In this document: one piece after another, positions 6,722-14,103 of the stretch
Layout: every line of letters starts with the position of its first letter
How positions within the stretch are numbered: position 1 is the first letter of the stretch
NCBI GenBank assembly: GCA_025997715.1
Contig: BNUY01000072.1
Location: forward strand, 1 to 15,040
Origin: Spirochaetia bacterium
Lineage (GTDB): Bacteria > Spirochaetota > Spirochaetia > Treponematales > Breznakiellaceae
DNA: 15,040 bases
Direction of reading: 5' to 3'
Notes under the pieces: model-generated
The model's database searches: none
What the model saw: the letters and a program-made list of their open reading frames with translations, nothing else
What the model was told of the DNA's origin: nothing
Program-made: the position numbers and the translations under genes

Positions 6722-8485
6722 CTATTCCGCAAGTATTTTGTCGGCCGCTTTATCCAGGCCCTTGGATTGTTCGGCTAAGGTGGTTTCAATGTCCTTTTCA
6801 AAGCCCTTGAACCGCTCGCTCTGCCATTCCGATCCATTGTAATCCAGGAACTTCTGCCTGAGCCGGTTGAACCAACTCCGGGCCTCGTTCTTATCCGGGA
6901 ACGCAAACCGGGTCGCCATAATCTTCAAAAGCAGGTCAAAGCTGTATTTCTGCCGCTCCGGGCTGACCGACGCATCGACTGCGTCAAAGGAGTTCTGCTG
7001 GAAGTACACCGAGTCGATGAGTTCCCCCTTGAGGTAGACGACATAGTCCTCCGTACTGGTCCCTTCCTCGCCGACGACCTTCATCATCTGCTCAACCTCG
7101 CTGCCCCGGCGCATAAAGCTGTGAGCGTACTGCACCTTTTCGGCGCTGATGATGCCCTTGTACTTGGACCAGGAATCCAGGGGGTGGATGGCGGGGAACT
7201 TACGGGCGTCGGAGCGTTCACGGGAAAGGCCGTGGAAGGCGCCGACCACCTTGAGGGTTGCCTGGGTAACGGGTTCTTCAAAGTTACCACCAGCGGGGCT
7301 GACCGTGCCGCCGATGGTGACGGACCCGATGGTCCCGTCCCGGAGCCGCACCGTACCGGCCCGTTCGTAGAAGCTGGCGATGGTGGATTCCAGGTAGGCA
7401 GGGAAGGCTTCTTCACCGGGGATTTCCTCCAGGCGGCCGGACATTTCCCGCATGGCCTGGGCCCAGCGGCTGGTGGAGTCCGCCAAGAGGAGGACGTTCA
7501 GCCCCATCTGCCGGTAGTATTCCGCCAGGGTCACTGCGGTGTACACCGACGCTTCACGGGCGGCAACCGGCATGGAAGAGGTGTTACAAATGATAATGGT
7601 CCGCTCCATTAGGGAGAGGCCCGTCTTGGGGTCCTTTAACTCGGGGAACTCCTTCAAGGTTTCCACGACTTCACCGGCGCGCTCACCGCAGGCGGCGAGG
7701 ATGACGATGTCCACATCGGCGTGTTGGCTGGTGATCTGCTGGAGGACGGTCTTTCCCGCGCCAAAGGGACCGGGGATACAGTAGGTGCCGCCCCGGGCCA
7801 CGGGGAAAAAGGTGTCGATGAGCCGCACACGAGTAACCATGGGTTCCGTGGGCTTGTAGCGCTCCACGAAGCAGTCGATAGGCCGCTTGACGGGCCAGCG
7901 GAAGCTGAGGGTCACCTGATGGATGTTGCCTTTTTCATCCTTGAGCTCGGCGATGGTGTCTTTCAGCTTATAGGAACCGGCTTCTTTAATAGAAGAAACC
8001 GTGTAACTTCCGTAGAGGGTGAAGGGAACCATGATCCGGTGGGTAAAAGCCCCTTCCGGCACCGTACCCAGGGTATCCGCCCGCTCCACCGTATCCCCCA
8101 CCTTGGCGACCGGGGTAAATGCCCAGGCTTTATCCGCAACCAGGGGCGCCAGGTAGACCCCCCGTTCCAGGAACTTGCCCGCCACCTCCGCCAACTGGGG
8201 CAGGGGGTTTTGGAGGCCGTCGTAGACCTGGCCCAAAAGGCCGGGGCCCACTTCTACCGAAAGCATGTCCCCGGTGTACTCCACCGTATCACCCACGGTA
8301 ATGCCTTTGGTAACCTCAAAAACTTGAAGTTGGGAAATGTCACCCCGGATGCGGATGACCTCGCTCTTAAGCTGCTTGTCCGCAACCTTGACAAAGCCCA
8401 CTTCGTTCATGGATACCGCGCCGTCGAAGCGGACGCTTACCATATTGCCGTTAACGGCTGTTACCGTACCTTTTGTTCCGATCAT
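6722..8485 (-). CDS. atpA: V-type ATPase catalytic subunit A
   Basis: The 587-residue protein is the catalytic subunit that binds and hydrolyses or makes ATP. It has an N-terminal barrel at 1-70, the A-specific non-homologous insert at about 110-190, and the Walker A loop GPFGAGKT at 239-246 with K245. The catalytic glutamate is in CGERAGEV (E268). Walker B is LLLADSTSRW with D336. SPAGGNFEEPVT follows further on. All catalytic residues are present. ATG 8485 overlaps the stop of the DUF2764 gene as ATGA, and GGGGGAA lies upstream. Whether the enzyme works as pump or synthase cannot be told from sequence. Confidence 0.98.
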   Translation of the reverse strand: MIGTKGTVTAVNGNMVSVRFDGAVSMNEVGFVKVADKQLKSEVIRIRGDISQLQVFEVTKGITVGDTVEYTGDMLSVEVGPGLLGQVYDGLQNPLPQLAEVAGKFLERGVYLAPLVADKAWAFTPVAKVGDTVERADTLGTVPEGAFTHRIMVPFTLYGSYTVSSIKEAGSYKLKDTIAELKDEKGNIHQVTLSFRWPVKRPIDCFVERYKPTEPMVTRVRLIDTFFPVARGGTYCIPGPFGAGKTVLQQITSQHADVDIVILAACGERAGEVVETLKEFPELKDPKTGLSLMERTIIICNTSSMPVAAREASVYTAVTLAEYYRQMGLNVLLLADSTSRWAQAMREMSGRLEEIPGEEAFPAYLESTIASFYERAGTVRLRDGTIGSVTIGGTVSPAGGNFEEPVTQATLKVVGAFHGLSRERSDARKFPAIHPLDSWSKYKGIISAEKVQYAHSFMRRGSEVEQMMKVVGEEGTSTEDYVVYLKGELIDSVYFQQNSFDAVDASVSPERQKYSFDLLLKIMATRFAFPDKNEARSWFNRLRQKFLDYNGSEWQSERFKGFEKDIETTLAEQSKGLDKAADKILAE

Positions 8486-9078
8486 TTAGGTTCCCCCACT
8501 AAAGGACCTACCGGTCCCCGTACGCCCTCCGCGCCTTGCAATATGGCGGCGTAGAGCGCTTTATATTCCTTGAAGCCTTCTTCCGTTTTAAAAGACAGAC
8601 GCCGCTCCAGGATGAACAGCTTGAGCAGATAGGCAAAGACCGTATTTTCACTGAATAAGGTCAATCCCTGAAGCGCCTCGATGGCATCCCACCGGAACTT
8701 GTCCAGGGCAATTTCCGCCTCCAAAGGCGAATCCATGACCACCGCCGCCTTGGCAGCCGCAGCGGCATCCGCCGGAGCGTCCGGCGCGTCCGGGATAGCC
8801 CCTTCCCGTTTCAAAGCCTGGAAGCGGTTACGGGCCAGGTTCAGCCGCAGACTACGTTCCCATTCCCGCCATTTGTCGATGAATTCACTACCCGAAGCGG
8901 GGGGCTTCTCGTTTTGTTCCGATAGTTGGGGGTCCAGGCTGACCATATCCAGCAAAGCACTGTCACCGGCGGTCAAATAGGTTTTGGCAAGGGTCCGGAA
9001 ATAGGCGGCGGACATGGTTGCCTGCTGACCGTAAACGAGGTTGGGAAGCTGGGCTACTAAATAATAATACGAACCCAC
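8482..9078 (-). CDS. DUF2764 family protein of the V-type ATPase operon
   Basis: This 198-residue protein begins with GTG 9078 and reads MGSYYYLVAQLPNLVYGQ, typical of the DUF2764 proteins found between atpE and atpA in spirochaete, chlamydial and Bacteroidetes-type V-ATPase operons. AAAGGAA lies about 9 bases upstream. It is soluble and mostly helical, with an Ala/Asp-rich, probably disordered linker at about 93-114. It has no signal peptide or membrane segment. It starts 3 bases after the atpE stop and overlaps the atpA start by four bases, so it is probably made in fixed proportion to them. As the operon lacks a subunit C (d) gene, this protein may take the role of the rotor-to-ring connector. 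That role is inference from position; no catalytic motif is seen. Confidence 0.85.
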   Translation of the reverse strand: MGSYYYLVAQLPNLVYGQQATMSAAYFRTLAKTYLTAGDSALLDMVSLDPQLSEQNEKPPASGSEFIDKWREWERSLRLNLARNRFQALKREGAIPDAPDAPADAAAAAKAAVVMDSPLEAEIALDKFRWDAIEALQGLTLFSENTVFAYLLKLFILERRLSFKTEEGFKEYKALYAAILQGAEGVRGPVGPLVGEPK

Positions 9079-9081
9079 CGT

Positions 9082-9696
9082 TTAGTTTCCTTTTGCCGCT
9101 GTTTTGAGTATCGCCTGCAGCCGGGGATTAAGGTAGGCCGAGAGCAGGGCGGCCACGGATTCGGCGGAAAAGTCGTAGTAGGCGGCTCCGTCCTTGCCGG
9201 CAATGCGGAAGCCTTCCCCCAGGTTCCGGTCGGACTTGAGTTCCACGCCCTTGCTTATTTCGGCGGCAAGTTCCTGGTTGAAATAGCCCCGGAGTGTGCC
9301 CAGTTTATCCTCGCTGAGGATGAGATCCACGGAATCGGCGCCCTTGAGGGCCCAGTTTTTTACTAAATCGGGAATAATGGCCTTGAGGGTGTCCTCGCCA
9401 TAGGAGGTTTCCACCTTGGCGGCGATAATCTTGCCTAGCAGGACCTCAATTTCGCCCTTAAAGGCAAGGATCAGGTTACGGGAAGCCTGTTCCACTGCGG
9501 CGATACCGGCTTTTTCAAAGCGCTCCGCGTCGGTCTTGGCCTTGGCGATGATATCCTGGGCCTCCCTTTGGGCGGCGTCGGTGATCCGCCTGGCATCGGA
9601 CTCGGCCTGGGACTTCACCCGGGACGCTTCCTCCGATGCAGAGGCAATCCCGTCTCTCTTTATCTTATCAATAAGTTCCTGCAGTTGGATTTCCAT
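9082..9696 (-). CDS. atpE: V-type ATPase subunit E (peripheral stalk)
   Basis: The 204-residue protein begins with a long, Ala/Glu/Lys-rich coiled coil (residues 1 to about 85, for example RVKSQAESDARRITDAAQRE) and ends in a globular domain (about 95-200) that holds the head. This is the layout of E-type stator subunits. GAGGAG lies 4 bases before ATG 9696, a strong ribosome binding site. It is the first gene of the ATPase operon. A G/H partner, which normally pairs with E in the stalk, is not encoded in this window. The coiled coil makes confusion with other helical proteins possible, but position and architecture agree. Confidence 0.92.
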   Translation of the reverse strand: MEIQLQELIDKIKRDGIASASEEASRVKSQAESDARRITDAAQREAQDIIAKAKTDAERFEKAGIAAVEQASRNLILAFKGEIEVLLGKIIAAKVETSYGEDTLKAIIPDLVKNWALKGADSVDLILSEDKLGTLRGYFNQELAAEISKGVELKSDRNLGEGFRIAGKDGAAYYDFSAESVAALLSAYLNPRLQAILKTAAKGN

Positions 9697-9728
9697 AGGC
9701 TCCTCGTTTAATTTAGTACAATGAATTC

Positions 9729-9757
9729 AGTTTAACCGCTGGATATGAAAAAAGCAA
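9729..9757 (-). promoter_or_regulatory. Candidate promoter of the V-type ATPase operon
   Basis: On the minus strand TTGCTT (9757-9752) and TAAACT (9734-9729) are separated by 17 bases and lie upstream of atpE. The match to consensus is moderate. A second choice is the extended -10-like TGGTATTAT near 9767. The 94-base gap has no clear terminator for the preceding gene, so read-through from the surface-protein locus is also possible. Confidence 0.3.
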
Positions 9758-9790
9758 GCCTATAATACCAAGTTTTTTAAAGCCGCCCCC

Positions 9791-10972
9791 CTACAGTCCG
9801 CTGTTAAAACTGTCGAAATCGAAATCTTCCGGGAGTTCCTCGCTTGCCGGCGCCTGTTTGTTTCGCTTGAAAAACCCGAACCGGTACCCCGCCGTGATCG
9901 ACACCATGCCCGTCCGTTTGTATACCGCCGTATCGTCCTCCAGTACCAACTTCCCTAAATCGGCGGAGTACCGGAAGTCCAGAAATATGGTCCCCCGGTT
10001 CCGCTCCTTCCCCAGGACCCACCCTACTTCAAGGCCCGCCGTCCACCCAATGGGCAGGCTGTATGTATAGTTACTTTCAAACTGGTACAAACCGGTACCG
10101 TCCGGTTCTATTCGCTTTCCTTTAATCGTGCCCAGGGGCGCCATAAAGTACACCCCGCTAAAGGGGTTGAGCACCAGCCGGTCATACAAGTGGAAGGTCC
10201 CCTTAATCGTCAGGGGAATCGTTAGCGAATAGGACTGGTAGGCATCATCCACGCCGAAGAACCCCGACTCCGACGTTGCTCCATACTGGAGGGGCACAGA
10301 ATCATTGGTGAACAGGAACTCCGCCTGAATAGCCAGGAAACGCAGCGGCTGGAAGGACACCTGAATGCCCGCCTCAAAACTGTGCCCCCAAGGGTCTTTT
10401 CTGATCTGGCCCTCATCCAACATGTACAGGTATCGCCGGATCGAATACCCTCCCCGGAGCCCCACATATAACCAGTATTCGGGAAACCCCAGTATCGGCT
10501 TCGGGGGAATGATCCTTACCTCCTGCTCTATGGTGTTGATGTATTTATGCAGCGGCGCGTTTGCCATGAGTTGATAGATCATGGTCAGGTTCCAGTCGGT
10601 CATATCCTCCACTGCCGCGTACCCCATGGTGTTGGAGATAATCAGGGCGCCGGTCTTGGTGGTATAGAGTTCCGCAGTTATCATCTCGTCACCGTATTCT
10701 TCATCATGTTCCAGGGAGAAGAGGATATAAAAGTCCGAGTCCTCCACTGATTCGGCCAGTTGGTAGCCGGAACCTTTTACTTCCTCCGGCATGTTAAAGT
10801 CAAAGTACTCCCGCTCCTCCTCCGTACCGCCTTCCACCGGGGCTACCCAGACCTTCACATTCGCTATCCTGCTGCCACTTCCCGCGCCGTCTTCCGGAGA
10901 CTGCGCAAAGAGGGGCGGGCACAACGCTACTGCCGCCGGTAGGATGAATAGTAACCACGCCTTATGCTTCAC
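9791..10972 (-). CDS. Secreted protein with C-terminal outer-membrane beta-barrel domain
   Basis: The 393-residue protein starts at GTG 10972, which has AGGAG 8 bases upstream (the nearby earlier GTG is closed by a stop after five codons). A signal peptide at 1-23 ends in LFA and is followed by Gln. Residues 35-150 look like a periplasmic alpha/beta domain (VKVWVAPVEGG, then a Glu/Asp-rich stretch). Residues about 165-370 alternate in the manner of an outer-membrane barrel, with many aromatic girdle residues and a closing strand SITAGYRFGFF. The tail is acidic and probably disordered (ELPEDFDFDSFN). It starts 25 bases after the lipoprotein B stop and likely belongs to that operon. Many spirochaetes encode such proteins. 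No specific function is recognised, and no pore-type homologue can be named. Confidence 0.8.
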   Translation of the reverse strand: MKHKAWLLFILPAAVALCPPLFAQSPEDGAGSGSRIANVKVWVAPVEGGTEEEREYFDFNMPEEVKGSGYQLAESVEDSDFYILFSLEHDEEYGDEMITAELYTTKTGALIISNTMGYAAVEDMTDWNLTMIYQLMANAPLHKYINTIEQEVRIIPPKPILGFPEYWLYVGLRGGYSIRRYLYMLDEGQIRKDPWGHSFEAGIQVSFQPLRFLAIQAEFLFTNDSVPLQYGATSESGFFGVDDAYQSYSLTIPLTIKGTFHLYDRLVLNPFSGVYFMAPLGTIKGKRIEPDGTGLYQFESNYTYSLPIGWTAGLEVGWVLGKERNRGTIFLDFRYSADLGKLVLEDDTAVYKRTGMVSITAGYRFGFFKRNKQAPASEELPEDFDFDSFNSGL

Positions 10973-10997
10973 TCTTCACGCTCCTTCCCCTCATGCA

Positions 10998-12902
10998 TTA
11001 GAGCACCAAAAAGTAGGGGAAAACTGCAGGCGGCCACTCGGAAGCGGAAAGAAGTATCCCGTTCTTGTATACCCGTGATTCGGGGCTAATAGTAGTCCCC
11101 CGCTGTATCGTGAGCGTGCCGCCCGTCTTCACATCCACCATTTGACTATTGAATGTTCCGCCGTTCATGGTAAACACGCCGGACACATCTACCTTGCCGT
11201 TTACACTCCCTGCATTTACCGTGAGCGTGCCGCCCGCCTTCACATCCGTCTTCGTTTCTATGAATGTTTCATCGTCGTAGGTATGCCTGGCGCTCAGTGT
11301 TCCGTTGTTCATTGTAAACACGCCGCCCCGCTGCACCTCCATCAGGTGAGTGGCGAATGTTCCGCCGTTCATGATAAAACTGCCGCCCCGTACGTCCGTC
11401 TTAGTATTGGTGAATGTTCCGCCGTTCATGGTAAGCAAGCCCCCGGTTTCCACTTGTACGGTTCCGCCGCGTACCTGCCCTGTCGTTATCGTGAGCTTGC
11501 CGCCGTTCAGCACCTGCGCCGTGGGACTCGTGAGGGATCCGTCCTGCATAGTTAACAGGCCTTTCACTGTCAGGCTGCCGTTGATCTCCGTTTGGTAGTA
11601 CGGATGGTCCGACGGCAACATCGTAACCTGAGCGCTGCTGTCTTCTATCGCCATGGTGCCGGTAGTCTTGATCCCGGTCAGGGAAAGGGTTCTGTTGCGT
11701 AAGACTCGCACAGGACCACCGAGGATTTTCTGCCCCGTCTCAGGCGAATCATTCACCAGGTCGATATACCACGGGTAGTACCTATCGTCGAAGGCCAAGC
11801 CCCCCCCCGTCTCATCGCCGGTAAGCCGTATTACCCCGTGCTTCTCATCGTCTCTCCAAACTGGCGGCGGCGGCGGCGTATCAAGATCTTCTTGAGGTTG
11901 CTCCTCCCAGAGGGTCCTCCCCTTCCCCGGCCATTTGTACACCGTGCTCCCGTAATAGGCCCGCATGTTTAGCAGGCACGTATCCCAGGTTATTTTATCG
12001 CTGTTGCGGAAGCCGTATTTGCCGGTAGCCCCCGGCCCCACGTACCAGGTGGTGCTGGCTTCAACGATCAGCGGACCTTCCGTATCAACCATCGTCCCGC
12101 CCTGCAGCCCCCGACCAAAGTAGGTGGTGGATCCCGGATAAATCCCGGTGATGTCCAGGATAGCGCTGTCGTACCCAGCCCCGTTATGGGGTTTTTGCGC
12201 AACGAGGGAAACCGCCGCGTTGCCGCTGCGGACGGACCATGTGGGCGGGGGTGCGGTATTATCCACCTTAACAAGCCCCAAGTTCGACGCCCGTATCGTT
12301 TCCGTCACATAGACGGTAAGCGGACGCAACTCCCCGCCGCCGACTCGTATGTCGAAATCCGCGTAGAACGGCCCGTAGTCGTCGGATCCGCCGGATCGTT
12401 TGGTGTTCCGCACCGAGATGCGTGCATTCCCCGGAACGGCCCCGGCATAAATCTCAAAAGAGGAACCATTGGGTACCACGGTAGTCAATCTATTAGCAAA
12501 CACACTGGGGAGACTCACTATGCCGGCGGTGACCGCAGACGCGGGGCTGATGGTCCATTCCAGATAGTCGAAGCCCGTCGGTGCGTTTAAAATCTTGCCC
12601 CCTATCAGGCGAGACGATGCCGGGTGGAGCGTCGCAAAGTCGTCGTATAGCCAGGTGAGTTCCTTCCCGGCCTGGTTCACGTTCTCGTTGTTGTCCCAGT
12701 AGATTTCAAGCCGGGGTGTTTTCGGCAGGCCGTGGTCGCCGCCGGTTGTATCGCCGGTACCCACCCCGGTGGTTGGGGTCCCTACGGGAAAGGGTTCAAA
12801 GCCTTGATCTTGGCATGCCGCCAATCCCGCCAGCACAGCGGCGAGCATGAGGGCTAAACCTGCGAATGCGGTTGCCGCGTCATTCTTTTTCCTTATCGAC
12901 AT
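10998..12902 (-). CDS. Lipoprotein B: surface lipoprotein with beta-helix-like repeats
   Basis: The true start is ATG 12902, with AGGAGG 5 bases upstream, rather than far upstream inside the neighbouring gene. The product has 634 residues. A lipoprotein signal (MSIRKKND, hydrophobic core, LAGLAAC) makes C30 the lipid-bearing residue. A Gly/Thr-rich linker follows, then a beta-rich Ig-like region at about 65-290 (for example, TWSVRSGNAAVSL), a Pro-rich spot (PPPPP) at about 340, and at about 435-610 repeats of the type MNGGTF and GGTLTI that suggest a right-handed beta-helix. The gene holds a 9-G run at 11800-11808 (residues about 365-368), a possible on/off switch. Here the frame is intact. 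It begins 19 bases after lipoprotein A1. It could bind host or gut polymers, but nothing in the sequence proves that. Confidence 0.85.
   Translation of the reverse strand: MSIRKKNDAATAFAGLALMLAAVLAGLAACQDQGFEPFPVGTPTTGVGTGDTTGGDHGLPKTPRLEIYWDNNENVNQAGKELTWLYDDFATLHPASSRLIGGKILNAPTGFDYLEWTISPASAVTAGIVSLPSVFANRLTTVVPNGSSFEIYAGAVPGNARISVRNTKRSGGSDDYGPFYADFDIRVGGGELRPLTVYVTETIRASNLGLVKVDNTAPPPTWSVRSGNAAVSLVAQKPHNGAGYDSAILDITGIYPGSTTYFGRGLQGGTMVDTEGPLIVEASTTWYVGPGATGKYGFRNSDKITWDTCLLNMRAYYGSTVYKWPGKGRTLWEEQPQEDLDTPPPPPVWRDDEKHGVIRLTGDETGGGLAFDDRYYPWYIDLVNDSPETGQKILGGPVRVLRNRTLSLTGIKTTGTMAIEDSSAQVTMLPSDHPYYQTEINGSLTVKGLLTMQDGSLTSPTAQVLNGGKLTITTGQVRGGTVQVETGGLLTMNGGTFTNTKTDVRGGSFIMNGGTFATHLMEVQRGGVFTMNNGTLSARHTYDDETFIETKTDVKAGGTLTVNAGSVNGKVDVSGVFTMNGGTFNSQMVDVKTGGTLTIQRGTTISPESRVYKNGILLSASEWPPAVFPYFLVL
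11100..11570 (-). repeat. Repeats coding for beta-helix turns in lipoprotein B
   Basis: The plus-strand 19-mer GAATGTTCCGCCGTTCATG occurs exactly at 11151-11169, 11355-11373 and 11412-11430. A longer unit beginning GTGAGCGTGCCGCCCG occurs at about 11110 and 11221 with one mismatch. Spacings of 204, 57 and 111 bases are multiples of three, so recombination between copies would add or remove turns without shifting the frame. Confidence 0.8.
11800..11808 (-). repeat. 9-G homopolymer tract inside lipoprotein B
   Basis: On the coding strand ACG is followed by nine G, giving Thr-Gly-Gly-Gly-Leu in the current frame. It is the longest mononucleotide run noticed in the window. In Treponema pallidum long G runs are known to vary in length near or in surface-protein genes. 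Gain or loss of one G here would truncate the protein after about 370 residues, before the beta-helix part. Confidence 0.8.
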
Positions 12903-12921
12903 AGTGTCCTCCTGTAAAAGT

Positions 12922-13812
12922 TCACGGTTTATAGGTGGTCCCCGGAAACGCGAAGTGGTCGTTTTGGTCAAGGTAATCCCCGAGGTAGGGTACATAGCCC
13001 AAGTAATATTCATATAAAGGCCCGGTCCTGTCCGTAGGGAGCGTGACTTTTCGAAACAAGCCACTGCCGGGAATGTCAAATCCTGAACGCTGCACACATA
13101 GCTCCAACGGGGGGTTAAAGGCGATAACCTCCTCCATTTTCGGAACGAGATTATAAAGGGGATTGTCAACTACTATTGCCACCCCTGTGTTGTCATGGAC
13201 CGTCATTTTCGGTCCGGCGGTATAGAGGGGGTGGGCCTTTATAGAGTCTATCATGCCTTCAATCTCCGCTGCGGCCTTCTTAAACGCCATTTTCCGGGTA
13301 GCCACGGCGTAATACCACATCGCGACAGTGGGTTTCATCAGCTTTGGCCAGTACCGGTGGATAACGATGGGTCCATTGTCGGTCGGGTTCGCGTTGTTCA
13401 GGTGTCCTATGATGTCCGTGGTTCTCTCATATACAAAAACTTCATAGGGATCGGAGGTTATCGGCCCGCCCGCCGCTGTCCCGTCTTTGTCCTTATCATA
13501 GAAGGGCTTGGGGTCAATGAGACTGGTATACTCACTCCATTTTTCGTAGAGCTGCTCCAGCACCGCGAAGGTGGTCTTCTCAACGGCGATCGGGTCCACT
13601 TCCACGAACGGCAATGCCTGCGAACCTCGCTTCCACTCCAGGACAAAGCTATGGACACTATAGCCCGAGCTCGTATTGCTGCTGCTTATGATGGTACCAA
13701 AGGGCAGTTCCGGCGGCAAGTTGAGGGATTCCACATAGTCGGGGTTACACCCGGCCAGGATGAGTACGGCAAGCGCCCCCGCCGCAACGATAAGACGTTT
13801 CGCTTTGTTCAT
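12922..13812 (-). CDS. Lipoprotein A1, uncharacterised spirochaete lipoprotein
   Basis: The 296-residue protein starts at ATG 13812 with AGGAGG 7 bases upstream. The signal ends in LILAGC, so C22 is the lipid-bearing residue. The mature part has no recognised domain but shares blocks with its paralogue A2: PDYVESL, PPELP, FVLEWKR, LIDPKPFYD, VIHRYWPKL, NPPLE-CVQR, TGPLYEYYLGYVP and FPGTT. One Cys in CVQR is conserved in the mature part of both. An acidic DKDKDG stretch near 108 resembles a Ca2+ loop, but the paralogue keeps only DLDKNGK, and binding is unproven. The start codon overlaps the stop of a 36-codon ORF by ATGA. The next gene, lipoprotein B, begins 19 bases after the stop. The pairing suggests that A and B act together at the cell surface. 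Confidence 0.85.
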   Translation of the reverse strand: MNKAKRLIVAAGALAVLILAGCNPDYVESLNLPPELPFGTIISSSNTSSGYSVHSFVLEWKRGSQALPFVEVDPIAVEKTTFAVLEQLYEKWSEYTSLIDPKPFYDKDKDGTAAGGPITSDPYEVFVYERTTDIIGHLNNANPTDNGPIVIHRYWPKLMKPTVAMWYYAVATRKMAFKKAAAEIEGMIDSIKAHPLYTAGPKMTVHDNTGVAIVVDNPLYNLVPKMEEVIAFNPPLELCVQRSGFDIPGSGLFRKVTLPTDRTGPLYEYYLGYVPYLGDYLDQNDHFAFPGTTYKP

Positions 13813-13919
13813 AGCAATACCTCCTGAACATGTTTTGGGATTACGCGGTATCGGGGCAGGTAATTCGTTATAGTATAAGGAATTACGTAATCATTGCCCA
13901 GTTGGGTACATTTCAACAT
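13809..13919 (-). CDS. Small ORF (36 codons) translationally coupled to lipoprotein A1
   Basis: ATG 13919 has a near-perfect ribosome binding site, AGGAGGG at 13926-13932, 6 bases upstream. The peptide begins MLKCTQLGND and ends KHVQEVLL. Its TGA overlaps the ATG of lipoprotein A1 as ATGA, and the ribosome binding site of A1 lies inside its last codons. A plausible promoter precedes it (13970-13998). It has no signal peptide, is Tyr/Pro-containing (four Tyr and three Pro in 36) and matches no family I recognise. It could be a leader peptide that controls A1 translation or a small functional protein. The strong binding site and exact overlap argue against chance. Confidence 0.6.
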   Translation of the reverse strand: MLKCTQLGNDYVIPYTITNYLPRYRVIPKHVQEVLL

Positions 13920-13958
13920 ACGGAACCCTCCTACTTCTATTTTGTAATTATCGGCCAT

Positions 13959-14084
13959 TTACACGATACAGTATATCCCCTGGGCATAAGAAAAACAACA
14001 TGTACAGGGCCGCCCGGCGCCTTTTTTAACCTTTAAAACCGAACGGCCCGGCGGTGATTTTGTAGTCCTTTTCTTTATAGACAT
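13959..14084 (-). pseudogene. Remnant or short ORF starting like the lipoprotein B gene
   Basis: ATG 14084 follows CAGGAGAACATT, very like CAGGAGGACACT ahead of lipoprotein B. The first residues MSIKKR match MSIRKK. After about six codons similarity ends, and the 41-residue reading (Cys-rich and Pro-rich, no hydrophobic signal) ends at 13959. It follows lipoprotein A2 after 19 bases, the same spacing as between A1 and B. The simplest reading is that an A-B pair was duplicated and the B copy then lost nearly all of its body. It may still be translated as a short peptide. The promoter for the next unit lies within it. Confidence 0.55.
13970..13998 (-). promoter_or_regulatory. Candidate sigma-70 promoter of the small ORF and lipoprotein operon
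   Basis: On the minus strand TTGTTT (13998-13993) and TATACT (13975-13970) have a 17-base spacer. TATACT matches five of six consensus positions. Transcription would start near 13963, giving a leader of about 44 bases before ATG 13919 with the ribosome binding site well placed. Confidence 0.5.
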
Positions 14085-14103
14085 AATGTTCTCCTGTAAG
14101 AGT

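Noticed and set aside
5948..6778. Plus-strand open frame of 276 codons opposite atpB
   Set aside because: Antisense shadow of atpB, full of Val, Gly and His, without a start signal.
7721..8554. Plus-strand open frame of 277 codons opposite atpA
   Set aside because: Antisense shadow of the catalytic A subunit gene, low-complexity reading.
9761..9766. Perfect TATAAT on the plus strand
   Set aside because: No matching -35 hexamer and no plus-strand gene follows it.
11100..11570. Regular repeats considered as a CRISPR array
   Set aside because: The repeats are short, unevenly spaced, lie in frame in a long coding sequence and encode similar protein turns.
12903..13169. N-terminal extension of the lipoprotein B frame
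   Set aside because: It overlaps lipoprotein A1 in another frame and would bury the lipoprotein signal; AGGAGG before ATG 12902 marks the real start.
14005..14035. GC-rich stretch next to T6 as intrinsic terminator
   Set aside because: Only stems of three or four pairs with very small loops can be formed, so a terminator is not supported.
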